Assembly: GCF_932276165.1 (NCBI RefSeq)
Contig: NC_064002.1
Location: 10,478,001 to 10,542,000, forward strand
From: Plutella xylostella
Taxonomy: Eukaryota > Arthropoda > Insecta > Lepidoptera > Plutellidae
DNA length: 64,000 nt
Reading direction: 5' to 3'
The first letter of the stretch is position 1, and the number at the start of each line of letters is the position of its first letter. The translations under genes and the position numbers were made by a program. Of the stretch, positions 30,707-43,479 are shown piece by piece. The notes under the pieces are model-generated. The model searched no databases. It was not told the origin of the DNA and saw only the letters and a program-made list of their open reading frames with translations.

Positions 30707-31117
30707 ACAACAAAAAAAGAATTTTCAAAATCGGTTCATAAACGGCGGAGTAAACGGTGAACATCTTTTGCATCAATCTGTATATACGGGACATAATTTT
30801 ACCAGCTGAGTCTTGGATCTATCTTTTGGAATTCCTACTATTTTTTTTCATCTGTCATATGATTATTATATAATAGTAAGGATCACTCAAAAATATTCCA
30901 AAACTAATCGAGATTTTTTTTATGACTTATGTATTTCACGTAAAAAATAAGTATTACTAGTAAGGGAAAGTACTAAAAATTATGCTAGAAAAAGGTAATT
31001 TTTCCCTGACTTTCCAGGTGGCCCATCAATTTCACTGACTTTCCCTGACCACCTAGAGCTTCCCTGACTTTTCCCTGACTTTCCCTGACTTTCCAGATAG
31101 TGGACACCCTGATTAAC

Positions 31118-32800
31118 AAACCAAGCGGGTATTACTATAGAACTTTAAAACTTAGCTTCTGCGTTAAAATACACCACAAGCCTTAGTAGCTTCGAACTTT
31201 GAACTATTTCTTTACATGTATTATTTGTTAAGGTTAATTTTGTATTTATCTGACCATTAAATAAAAGCATTACCTATCATAATAATATCGATGAAAACGG
31301 CTCCCGTGAAACCCACCAACAGAAACATAATATATAATATGCACAAGTACAACAAATTTCAATTTCAGTATATATTTTCAAACAATTCCCGTAATTTTAA
31401 AGTGAACATACAAACCATGCCACGAGTCTCTAGGTACACCGCCGTCGTCGTTACGACTAGGGGCGTCAGACGAATACGTCTGCGGGGCTATTCTCGTGGC
31501 AACATCACCCCCTTAATTAAGAGAGACGCTGAGTGGTCTGCCAGGTATCCGACTACTTACTTAGGCGGCGTTATTGTTCCAGAATACGCGCCCTACGAGC
31601 GTTTCCACGCGGAAAAATGTCGGAAGTTTGATGTCGTGAGTTTTTTTTCGGTCGGATGGCGTTTGATGCAGTTTTTGTTCGTTTATAGCACGGCTTAAGA
31701 GTTCTTAATGAAGATGTTTATTTTTGTCCAGTAAAAAGATTCTAGCTTGTCTGTTTGCTAATGCGGTACAGAGGTTTACTTAAAACATTTGCTAAGCAAA
31801 TATACGTGTGGGCGATATAAAGCCTAAGCACACAATGTAATGAAGACGTTATTAAACCGTTGCCGTAGCAACACGTCTGGAATGAAAGCTTTGAAAGGCT
31901 CTGGTGTAAAAATAAATAAATCGGAGGGGATAACGCGAGCGCTACACAATGGCGACGTGAGGGCGAAGAGCCTTCTTTTGTGCCTCCTTGTGAATCATAC
32001 GTCGGGCTTTTCAGTGAGCTTTCACAGGGTATCGATGCGGTAAATTCACTGAACAGTAATTACAAGCTGGAAAAGCTTATTGTGAAGAGAGCATCATCGC
32101 ACCGCCGCCACCGCCGTTTTTCAGGCGGAGTGGCAGTCAGTTATGTTACATAGATTTTTTATCTTTTTATCCGGATATATTGACAATGTTTAATTAAAGT
32201 CAATAAGTAGTTTATATTCCTGTGTTAATTTTTTTATTAGTAGGTCGTATAATCGTGGTTTTATAATATACGATTAAATGTATATTCCTATAATTCAATG
32301 GAGACGTTTAAAGCATTCCAAAATCATAATTAGGTACTTCATATTAATAACCATGCTCATTCTAATAATTGAAAAATCAATCAAGTAACTAGAATGAAGG
32401 GCTTTTGAATCAGCTACAACGGTACTTCCTCAGAGTTAAAGCTTAATTTTCCTGTTTCCCACGAACAAAGTGTTTTAAGTCTAGCCACACAAATTATAAA
32501 GACTAGTGTCAGAAACTATCTGACACTAGTCTTTATAAGAGCTTTATAATGATGTCGTAAAAGTTTTCCTCACTTCAACAGATTAAATATGAAAGTGATA
32601 CAGGAATAATCATGTGATACTGTTGTGAAAATTCTTAAGTCTCTTGTTAATTTGCATAGTTTGGTGATTAAAAGTTTTAAAATCTGGGATATTTTTTTAC
32701 ATTAACAGGGCGCTTTTAAAAACAGTAGGTCTTTCAAAAATTACATTATTCTGAAGAACGGATTAAAGTTGGAATAGACTAGTTCTGGAGTGTTGCATGC
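31118..32800. other. Intergenic with a GC-richer island and a perfect hairpin
   Basis: The region flanks the transposon stack. It includes an unexplained GC-richer island (31430-31640, see findings) and the foldback at 32494-32538. No gene is supported. Confidence 0.5.
32494..32538. repeat. Perfect 20-bp hairpin
   Basis: Arms ttataaagactagtgtcaga (32494-32513) and its exact complement (32519-32538) around the loop AACTA. It may be a short foldback element; no other copy was seen in the window. Confidence 0.85.
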
Positions 32801-32850
32801 GAAAAGGCAAACGTACTCGTAGCGTGGGACACCCTCCAGCTCGCTGAACA
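32801..32850 (+). mobile_element. RTE LINE scrap
   Basis: It reads gcgtgggacaccctccagct, close to gcgtgggacgccctcctgcc in the RTE fragment at 26525. Only about 50 bp are recognisable. Confidence 0.5.
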
Positions 32851-32877
32851 AAACAATTTTTGACGGGTTTTTGATTG

Positions 32878-33060
32878 AATGACTAACTGCCAGTTTCAAT
32901 ATCTAACTACATCTATCGATAGCTAATAATTACTATCATAATACGATTTTGACACATAAAAAAGTTGCATTCTGTCACAATACTCGTATAATAGTATGAA
33001 AGTGACTGTCAGGTGTCAGCTATCGATAGATAGAGTTATTGAAAGTAGCAGTTAGTACTG
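32878..33060. mobile_element. MITE with about 40-bp imperfect inverted ends
   Basis: The left end (actaactgccagtttcaata ... ctatcgatagct) and right end (agctatcgatag ... tattgaaagtagcagttagt) are inverted. About 180 bp, no coding content. Confidence 0.65.
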
Positions 33061-33995
33061 GGGACCTATTTCAAGCAGAAGATTGTTGGCCGAAGATCAA
33101 TGAAAGCAATTCACTGTTCTCATCACGTTTCAGTACCGGTGATATCTTTCACCTCTACTACTCCAAATCAGGACTAAGCCTCTTTGTATCCTCGAGATAT
33201 TACACTCGTATAAAAGGGGCTTGACCCCTCAATGCGTCTCGTATTTCATCCATTTTCATGATATAAAGGTGTTATTTCACGGCACGTTGTATCACTTGAT
33301 TTACTGTAATGAACTGTGTGATTCACTTTCAATGTTTCGAGGGGTGTAAAAATTGTTGCAGGTACGATGTCATTAAGGGCTTTCGTTTTTTCTTATATTT
33401 CGGTATTATTATGACCATTTATTACATAATTTATACTATCTTCTGATTTTATGTACATATGCGAAATTAAATAGCATTATCTACCAGTTGACATTGTGTG
33501 ATGTGAAAAAATGTTGGTTTAAGAGTTGCGATAGACTGCAGGAAGATAATAACAAAAAATCATGACATGTTTCATGAGTAAAACAGCATTGCATTTTGAG
33601 CAGTTTGCAAAAAAAACCTAAACATAAAATTTTCTTCCATAAGAACGTAAAAACCAATCAAAGTGAAAGCAATAATCTGTTGTTTCAGTAACAGCCAATA
33701 CTCCGCTATTGTGTAGTTGCCCAGTTCACGTTGCGCTATTGAAACAGTCAAGATGAATCTCCTAAAAATGAACGTGGGATGAAATTAGTACTTTATCAAT
33801 CCAACTACAATAGCTCTCAGCTCTTAGTGTGGAATAATATTGTAATTAAATAAGTAATTACCTAAACCCTATTCACCTACCACTTTCTTTACAAATCAAG
33901 CAACTAATTAATAATTACAGTATAATAGACGTCTAAGATCATACCCCTCTAAACAGCTGTATGCAGGTGTTGTAACTTTTGTGGAGAGCTCATGT

Positions 33996-34131
33996 AGGGT
34001 CACTCTATATGTCGAAAAACCAAGTTTCAGAGCGCTACTGCGCGAGCCAGGACCCTATCTCGTTGTGTTAAATGTGCCGTTTGCATAGCTCTCGTTCGTT
34101 CGTTTTTCGTCAATATATGTGGAGTAACCCT
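33996..34131. mobile_element. MITE, AGGGTTACTC family, copy 1
   Basis: 136 bp with inverted ends: agggtcactctatatgtcga on the left and atatatgtggagtaaccct on the right. The inner motif gctctcgttcgttcgttttt (complement aacgaacgaacgagagc) recurs at 58105-58193 and 63822-63990 and, more diverged, at 38124-38307. Confidence 0.65.
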
Positions 34132-37100
34132 CCAGTGTGAGGTGGTCGTCACGGTGGTGTGTGTGCGCTTAGTGATCGCCGCTACAGAGGTGCCAAGATT
34201 TATACTGACTGGTTAATGCAAAAAGAACATTAAATAATAGAAGATGAGGATGATTAAAATCATCATTAAATAAATAAGAGGAGGTGTTTTGTGAGAGGAG
34301 TCGGTACGTCTAGGAGTGCAGTAAACAAATATTGGCTGATGATCATGAGGATAAAGGCTTTCCGATCTTACATTCACTCTATAAAAGAGTTAACAATTCA
34401 AGAAACAAATATGATTTTGTAGTTATGTTTCATTAAAATCGGTGCAGCCGTTACAATACAGTAATACAAGCATAATTTTTATATAATTTACCTATTTTAT
34501 TTATCATTTATTTAACAATCAAATCCATGCTGCCATGGCAATTCTCCCTTATCCTGTTGTTCGAACGTGTTAACCGTACGTGCGTATGAGTAGAGGTGTA
34601 TTGGGTACTTTGTATTGTGCTGGGCGTTTCGTGCTTAAATTCTAATCCAGGGTACATGCCATTAGTCTGCCATGCCTTGGTACTGTATGGGAACTGGCTT
34701 GGCGAAAATTTGGACTTGCAATATTCATATCTGAAGGGCTGTAAGAGTTAAATTTGAGTGTTAATTTGTATTTGTTTGTTTCATTTAGGATCTCACGTGT
34801 AGGCCTCAAAGAAAGTTTCTAATGCTTCTGTTGGTTCTGTGGTTGAAGGATTATTTTCATATATTTCATGATTTATTAATACACTGGAAACTACATCTAA
34901 GTTGGTACATAAAATAATGTTCCTAATAAGAAAATAGAGTAAGCAAACCTCTGAATAAATTTTACTAAGTAAGTACTACTAAATGATATTCAAAACCTTT
35001 AGGTACTACTAGTAATTAGAGCATAGGGCTTTAATAGACTTGTTCTACAGAAAAACAAGTCGTCATAAATTCTTTCAAACGGGCCCCGGACCCCAGGTTC
35101 GTTTGAGTTCTCTTTGAAACGAGGGGCCTAAGTAAAATGGCCTGAGGTATTTGCCTGAAACAATAGAAGTCGTACAGAATATTGGGTTTCCTGAAAGCAG
35201 GGCAGCTGGCTTTTTTGAATATTAAATAATTACGTGAGGTCCGCACAGGAGGCTTTTAAAATGGCAAAAGCTTTTGGACTTTAATGAGGATTAAATAGGG
35301 GAAGGTTGTGGCAAATGCTGGGACTATTCGCTCATTTCGATATTTTTCTTATAAAACTAAAGATGGTATTTGCATGTTTTAATTCAGACGCGAGACTAAT
35401 TACCAGGGTGAAAGCTTTCAATAAAAATAAGGGCAAACTAAACTTACGCAGCTCTGCGATTATGAAGAAAAATATAAGAGTTTACAATAGAACGATGGAT
35501 AAAAACTCTCAACACGAGCTTTACGGAATTAAGTTCATATTCTAGTTGTGGAAAAGGATAAAATATGGAGAATCTAGTTAATAATTGAAAACAAAAGCTA
35601 GTTAGTATACTCACCTTTAAAACATAATGCTACTAAGCTAACTAGTTATTCGAGGTGAGGATCAAAAGCCACGGGCGTCGCACCATAAACAACACAGAGC
35701 ATAGATACTACAAGATCGCATCGGCTTAATAAAACCCGCCGCTTGACTTCACAACAACTACTTGAGCTGCGCAGAGCCAAAGAACATAATAGCGTTAGCA
35801 CCCTTCGAACACCTCAACATCTAACATCTCAACACCACCGTACCATGACCCGCCCCGGCCCCCGCCGCGACTGCAACAATACAACTTGAAGACGCAAAGC
35901 TATCGAGAGCAAAGAGACCACAGTAATCTGGTTCACGGAAGGAATAGAAAACGGAGTCATTGTTTAGGCGTGCCAGTCAACAATAGTCTGTAAAGGCGGT
36001 CTGAAATTCAGGGCTGGAGGCATGTGCGGTAGGTTTTTCTTAGCAACTCATAGATGGTCCTTGAGCAGTCAAGAGTGAGTTCGAGGGTGCAGAAGTGCTC
36101 GGGGATCGAGCTACGAGTTTCCTTGTCATGTCAAGGGGAACGGTAACATTTTGTTGGTTATTTCATTCCGAATAAAATTGAATTCAGATACGACTCCCTC
36201 CTCGGAACTGTGGCAAGAAGGGCTGTAATTATGTGCACAAATTATGATGTTATCTTACCTATTTTGCGAGGGCGACTTTGAGTTGAGTTTAGATAAGGGG
36301 CTAATGATTTGTTCAACTGCTGTAACTGTGTATTATGGTTCCGATTTGCTGCTGCGTTCAGGGATTCCTCTTTATACCTAATCATGATATTGCAAAGTAG
36401 AAAGGTAGTATGAAGAATTATTTTTAATAGCATAACTAGTTTTTCCGTGACTAACTGTCCCAGCAGAATATACTCGTATATTTAGGGTAAGTATTGTAAA
36501 AAGGAAGCGAGGACATAAAAGCAGCGGGCAATACATTTATGGTTTCCTTCCTTATTTGTCAGAAGATGTTAAAGTTACTTAGCATTTCCGGGTCATGGCG
36601 GTAAGTAGCCAGTAATGACCCGTGGGTCGGATGGTGAAACCTGAGCAGTATGGCTTTATACTATAGGCTTCAAGTGCGTACTTATAATTTGGTCACTGGG
36701 TTACCAGTAGGTAAATGAATAGTTTTTACCTTACCTGAATAGAATAAATAGCTTCTTAGAATTTAAAGCCACAATATACTTTTTACTCCGCCGTTTTTGT
36801 TTCGTAGATTATTGTCACATATGGGAATATTACTTTTGGAAGAATGAAAATATTTTGACTAAATACATTTTCAGAGAAGCACATATCCTTTCGAATCGAT
36901 CAATCACTCGGAGCTAGATGGCACAGACACATACCTACATACACACGCAAAAAATATTATACATTTTCGGCCGTCTATATAGTTTAAAAAAAAGCAACGA
37001 CTTACACTTTTTTATTTAACAGTATCTAATTATGAATAACCTGACGTCCACGCAAGTTACACGTCTCTACAATTCTAATCTAGACATCTACTACAGTCGG

Positions 37101-38123
37101 CAGACAACTCGTTGGTTTTCCCGCACTATCAGATTTCCCCTATTAACATGTACTAGGTCCCGCTATAGGAGACCTAGATGGCATCTCGCCGGTCTAGACA
37201 GAAGCATGGGCATGGACAGACAGTCACGTCTTTACCGTTTGATTGTATTGCTTCATCGGCCCTTACCACTGGGGTGGGAGCGTCTGTTGTGATAATCAGT
37301 ACTTACCTAACAAATAAGAAGCGAAGTGACTGCATTTTTTCATTTAAGTATTGGTATTACTTTTTTTGGGATATATAGGTACTAATTAACACTACTACTA
37401 ACTAGATTCACCTAAATTTAAATACGTGTAGTATGATTAATTTTATTTAAATTTAAAAATAAGTTCCTACCTCTAGAACACAAAGGTAAGTAAAATATTT
37501 ATGACAAGATTTTCAGATATCTTCAGCAATCATAAAACATATTCTGTCAAAAGTAGTTAAGTACAAAAGCTAACTAACAGTCTTGTTTAGATGAACATTG
37601 AACACAGTAAAAAATATAATAATGTTAACTAACACAAGTGGACTGATGCGGTTAAGATATATAAGAAATAAAGAGAGTATTTCCTTAACTAACATACATA
37701 CAGCGTTAAGGCTTGTGGCAACATTACATAAAGGAACATTCTAGAAAGTTCTTCAAAATGAGGTTTCAAACTTATAGACTTTCTTGGATTGTCGGACTAA
37801 TCATAACTTCTGGAATTTATTAACAGGCCCTGGAAGATTATTAAGGTTCTATTCTTCTTATGTCGTACGATTTATATTCCAGGTTAGACCCAAATGAATC
37901 ATCGAGGTTTAAATAAATAAAAAGTTAAAATGTTACCTACACCTAGGTATATAATAAGGTACCTATACCCTATATTTTAAATTCAGTTCTTTATTTCAAC
38001 TTCCGCAACCCAGATTCTCATGGCAAAAAACGTCAGATTCCGGCAAAGAAAAGTGACACATGGCAACCCTGGAGACACAGCACACACGGAAGTTCACCAA
38101 TTAGAGTTTTTGTTGAAAACCAG

Positions 38124-38307
38124 GAGAGTTACTCTATACTGGCGACAAACGAAGAAATGAGAGCTGCCGTGCAATCGGCACGTTTATTACATTGAGTAAG
38201 AATGGCCACCCGAGTCCGCGTTGTTCTATGCGTTTATTACAACAAGATTGAGTCGGGGCTCGAGCAGCAGCTCTAAAACATAGTTTTCGTCATATAGACT
38301 GACCCCC
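38124..38307. mobile_element. MITE, AGGGTTACTC family, copy 2
   Basis: Left end gagttactctatactggcga and right end ttcgtcatatagactgaccc are inverted. It shares gtgcaatcggcacg with the copy at 63822. Confidence 0.6.
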
Positions 38308-38905
38308 GGTGCAGTACGGCTTCCCTCAAGACTCGGGAACATCGTGTCTTTGTCTCCACACCCACTGTGGCATACTTCCCATGTGGCCTAGTTGTTAAGC
38401 TGCTTGCATTTTGTTACGTACCCGAAAAAATAATACAATATATTTTAATTAGATTACTAGCTAAATAGAATAAATACACGAACAATGAAAATGAGATATG
38501 GAATGGCAACGGAAGGTGAGTGTATTTAAATCATATTTTAATAAATATATTCATTTAAATCAGTGTTATAAATCGATGAACTCAATTTTGTTTTCCAAAA
38601 ATATACTCGATGCTTACTGAATAAATGTATAAATGATAGAACCTGCAACCTGTACGAGTATGCGAGCAAAATGCTAATACGTAGGTTATATGATGCCAAG
38701 TCAAGATAAAGTTCTCATTTATCAGGAAACATCGAACAAAAGAGTTTACCTGAAATATTTACCTAGTTATGAATGGTTTGCACGGAGTGATTTGTGCTCG
38801 AGTGTATTACAAAAAATGGTAGACTCCGCCTAACCAACATCATTTCCTTTTTTCCACGTCGCGGTGTCATTTCGAACGAAGTGTAAATAGTCGTGTGACA
38901 CATGT

Positions 38906-38945
38906 TTATTGACCGGGAATCGAACCCGGAACGGGTCCCCGAGGA
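38906..38945 (-). mobile_element. tRNA-derived SINE remnant
   Basis: The complement carries a B-box-like ccgggttcgattcccggtc. The body is not recognisable, so this is an old fragment. Confidence 0.45.
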
Positions 38946-39066
38946 AATGAGCCGATGCCTTCACTGAACCCAACAAATTGGGTTTCATTCCATTTAATCA
39001 AGTTTTGAGGCGTTTTTCGTGAATGCCAGATCGGGATGGTTTTTTTTAGATTAAAAAAGCAATGTC

Positions 39067-39107
39067 TTATACCTCGATTGAAACTTAAAATTTCAATCGA
39101 GGTATAA
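39067..39107. repeat. Perfect 17-bp hairpin
   Basis: Arms ttatacctcgattgaaa and its exact complement around the loop cttaaaa. Confidence 0.8.
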
Positions 39108-42100
39108 TCCATAAAACTGCTGAACGAATATTCAGATGGAACATGGCTCAAAATAATTTTCAAAATAATAAAAAAAAAACAGGCAGACATTTGTCTTGCA
39201 TGTAATTTATGTAATATTCAAGCTGTAGATTTCGACCTCATACAAAATATCCCCCAAATTCATAGAGCTTTTTGACACTTTACAATAGGTTTAAAATTTA
39301 AGTTGTGATATACGAATTTCACCTTTTAGACTAACATAAAGAGTTCAAACTCGTGTATTTCAAAGTAAATTTTAACCATTTTGTAAATTTACAATACTGT
39401 CTTTGAATTTGAGGGTATGCCTACTAGTTTAAAGTCAGAGCATAGAAATTTGCTGAAGCCCTTCTTAACGGCCGCGTCAACGACTTGGGAAAATTTCATC
39501 CAAATTTCGACCCCTGTAAAGTACGCTTCGATAAAAGCGACGAATGAAAATGGCCGTTGTCTGAGGCCATCCCTTTGGGACTTCGGGCCTAAGAAGATTA
39601 CCCTTCCGAGGGACAAACACACATAACCGACAGCTTAAATAAAATCATATATGGAAATGAGCCACTTCATATTCTGAGCCTCAAGTTGGGCCATTTATAG
39701 CATGTTCGGGGATTAATTTTGTGCACGCGAAAGGCTGATTTCTTGTTACGAATACTCTGTATTGCTCGGAGTTAGGGTACAATGTCCCCAAGGGGGGGTA
39801 ATTTGAAGGCAATCTGCGGCTACACTAATTCCAGTAGAAACCAGTTTAGTCCGCATTTACCTGCACGCATGACTGGACCAGCTACTCTATGCTCGTAGTT
39901 TATTTTTCTACTCGTTTTTGTTGTTGGCCAGTATTGTTTGTTTTTGTTTTGTTTGTTAATGGTTCGGTGTTGCCGCTGAATCAAGTTTAAAACTCGAATG
40001 ACATTCTATTGGTCAGTGAATGGCGGGAAAATGAATAACGCTTATTGGACGTTTTCCTTTGTCCAGGTGCAAAAGCTCTGATATGTGAAAAAGTGCTGCC
40101 ACGGCTGTCCATGATTTATGTATCGTATCAAATCCAAATCCAATCTAAACGCGTTCACATGTAGGTATACTGTATTTTCTATACAATCACTGCTGCCTAT
40201 GTTTTTTTTAAACAGTACCTAACTAGACAATTATCTCAAATCTTAATCGTTTTAATAAAGTGAAGCTTTCTTTTAATAAATTCAAATGAAACAATTACAA
40301 CGGTGCCATCAAATTTCACATGTTATAATCTCCCCCAGTTTTGTCCATTAATTCAAGTTAACCAAAGTAATTAGTATTAATTAACCATAGACTCGGGTAT
40401 CAGGCTCCTCTCCCGGAGACCGGAAGTGGGCGGGGAGGGGGGGGGGACCGGAAACGCGTCAGATTGTCAGACAGGAGCGGGATAACCGGTTACGTTTAAG
40501 TCCCTCCCGTGCTTTGGGAGAATAATATTCAAGTAGAGGAATGTGGTGATGTGGTTAACGTACGAACCGCTTAATCGCAAGAAATCTAGATTGAAAGTTT
40601 TGCCTTTATTAGTGAGTTTGTGAGTAATCCTAGGATCTTTCTTAGGTTACAATAGAATATAATACTATTTTATTAATTTAACAGAAAACAAATAACCATA
40701 TTATACAGTGGATATACCTAACTCAATAGGCGGCCTTATCGCTAAAAGTGATTCATCCAGGTAACCCAGGTACAGCATAATGTAAACGAAGTGTTGATAA
40801 GAAGTGTGTAAGTACCGCTATACAAGAGCGCGTGTTACACTTCCTCGCTGATGAAACTTCACCTGGTGTTGAATTAACAAACTTTAAAGTAGGAAGCACT
40901 CTATGGCGACCTGTTATGTCGTAAAAACTACTTCGAAACGAAGCTTTTAGGAAGCCGAGCTTAATCCATATTTTTGTGCTTTTATTCCACTTGCCTCGTA
41001 TGTGGAAGTGACGCTTCCAAATATTAGTATTTGTAACGACGTATTCTACTCGTGAACGCGACTGCTTTCTTAAAGAAACAACATACGTTTGCAAATTAAC
41101 TTTCTTTCGATCTTCCGTACATAGTTTGACTGCTTTGGTATTCGTACGGGAGATTGAAAATAGTTCATTTCCGAAGGTATGTTTCTTAGAGTATGTATGA
41201 TATGGATAAATTTATCGAGAGCATGTCATTTACATCCTGTATATATGTACTGGAGGGATTGAAACAATGATATTCAATTCAACTGAAATTATGTAGGTAT
41301 TATGTCGTAGCACTAGGTATGTGATTTTCATGAAAATACTAGGGAGTTTATGAAAACACAAAGATATACTGTAGTATTATATAGCACCATATTGAATTTA
41401 AATTGTCGTTCCCTCAGCCTAAATCACAAATGAAAGGCTCTTTGAGAAATTCACAAATGTCACACATGGGTTCAGAATAAAATTACGACTAAAATTCTAA
41501 TTTGTCGCCATACTCTACATCGACATATCCCGAAATGTAACCGAGTAACTAAATCTCAGCTCAAAGCGCCATTAGGCCCACAATTACTCAGAATGAAGTG
41601 ACGTAATCACCGTCAAACTGACACTTCGCATAGCCCACCATTTTACAAGAGCTCTAGCCCATTATTTTACCATACTTTCGAGTTAGGATTGCTAAGCATT
41701 GCGGAGGTCAAGATCGTTGGTTGGCTTAGTTTCGGCACCAGTTAGAAGACCTTTCTTGATCCTTTAGCTGCCGGGTTCCAGATCCTATTTGAGGAATGGA
41801 TGGAAGGGTTGTGGTCTGAATATCGAGAATTCGAGAAAATATACTTTTCCTCATTTGGAATGAGTGGCTGTTACAGTAACATTGAACTGTGACACTAGTG
41901 CTATTTCTAAACAATGATTTACCAGTTATGATTATAATGTCTTACTGCAGCATCCTGACTATCCACCGATTTCAATGTCATATTAATTAGATAGGTACAT
42001 ACATACATAAAATCTGCATAAATTCTAGCAACATAAAAAAACTGGCTAGTCATAAATTATGAGAATTAAGTTTGCAAGGTATTTAACTTGGGCATATTCA

Positions 42101-43402
42101 TGTAAGTCTATTGATGGTCATACATACATGCCTGTCGTAAACAACACCAGAACACTATCTAAAATCGTCGACAGTTTTAATAAATATATACATATTTAAG
42201 TAAATAGGTATATATTTTCTGCAAATTCTTAGCAAAGTAGCTCAACATTCAGATTAATTCGAGCGGTGTCAAAGTGTCAGAGAGCATCCGAGATATCCCA
42301 CAAAATAGATTTTCGTCGGTAACTTTTAATGGAAGTTATTTCAGTTTACTTTTTAGAGTTTCAAAGTGTGCTAAGTTATATATTAAGCTATACTTAGCTT
42401 TCTATATGTTGGCAAATAAGAACAGAGCTGAATACTGATTATTTTCTAGAATACATATATAAGGATCTGAAATGCTGCATAAAACAACAAACTTTCTATA
42501 TGTATGTATGTATTTATATCTCCTTCATTGCAATAGCTTTAAGCCGTATTACTAAAAGTGCAAGACGGTAAAACAGAAACGATTCCGAACGCGGCAAATC
42601 CCTGTATTGGCCGATATTTCACGTTTCCGCTCCGACCCACTGGGGCCCTATTCTCTACCCGCATACGGCTAGCACGGGGCTCAAGACGCGCACGACAATT
42701 TTGATTTTTTTTTATATTTTTACTTGTCCGACCCAAGTTAAGCTTGCACATGTTCAATATGGCAAATTTATACTCTTGGATGAGGCCCCCGAAGTAAATT
42801 GTGACGGATAGTAAAGTATCTGTGTATGCTCAAAATACAAAAATCCGAAACGAGATAGAAATAAAAATTTAAAGAATACAGGGAATAGCCCCCCAGACCA
42901 GACATTACATAAACTGACTAGTATCCATTTTGAAAGCAACACGTAAAGACTGTGCTTCTGTAGAAAATGTAAACTATGTATAGATTGTATGTTGTCAGAA
43001 ATAAAATACGACGTAACATTTTTACACAAACGTTGTATTTTAAATGCGATTAAAATAGTTCTCTTGCACATAGAGATTAAAAAGTAAAGAAAACGTGGAG
43101 AATTTTCAAAGGCGCGCTTTTTATATCGCAGTGTTGCCAGCACAAACATTAAAGTAAAAAGGTTACTGGTGCTGCCAGCAGCTGAACGTCATTTCTCAGA
43201 CGTCATATGAAATCTTAGGAGTAACGTTGTGAAATAACGTCGACAGATTGCGGTAACTGTTCTACCAAGAATTATTTTCGTCTTTTAAAGAAAACTCTAG
43301 GTGTATTTTTACACTAAAAATATGAATCATGTTTTCACGTAACATGTCAGGTTTTAAGCACCACATTATCATTTTTTTGATACTTTCATGTCCGGAAAAA
43401 AA

Positions 43403-43479
43403 TCTCACAAGCAATGAAAAAGTTCCATCTACCATTGACGTTCCATATCTCTGGAACTTTTACATTGCTCGTGAGTGTA
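43403..43479. mobile_element. MITE, ACTCACGAG family, copy 2
   Basis: Compact 77-bp foldback: caagcaatgaaaaagttcca on the left and tggaacttttacattgctcg then tgagtgt on the right. Confidence 0.7.

Larger units (their letters stand above)
26917..30765. mobile_element. Long-hairpin repeat, copy 1, split by the LTR retrotransposon
   Basis: Left part 26917-27193: an inverted repeat of about 55 bp (ccactaaaatgtaagaaata and its complement), then tttttaattattattttatt and ggggtgagataaaattct. Right part 30707 to about 30765: acaacaaaaaaagaattttc then ttcataaacggcggagtaaa. The second copy at 58552-59340 shows these two parts joined without interruption, which proves the order of insertion. Compared with that copy, about 240 bp after aaaagtaaggtgc are missing here. 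Confidence 0.78.
25519..31111. mobile_element. Composite DNA-transposon-like insertion, outermost layer of a nested stack
   Basis: Perfect 13-bp terminal inverted repeats: CAGGGTGTCCACT at 25519-25531 and AGTGGACACCCTG at 31099-31111. ATTAAC is duplicated on both sides (25513-25518 and 31112-31117). Both ends carry the same subterminal motif ttccctgactttccctgac repeated in tandem. No transposase is visible. Inside are an RTE fragment, a hairpin repeat and an LTR retrotransposon, all apparently later insertions. The superfamily is not certain; a 6-bp duplication does not fit the usual 8 bp of hAT. Confidence 0.72.

Noticed and set aside
31291..31698. Full 135-codon frame as a gene
   Set aside because: No recognised domain, no signal peptide, no good splice partner. 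Reported as a finding only.
39370..39625. Overlapping open frames on both strands as a possible gene
   Set aside because: Neither frame shows a recognisable domain, and there is no supporting splice or start context.
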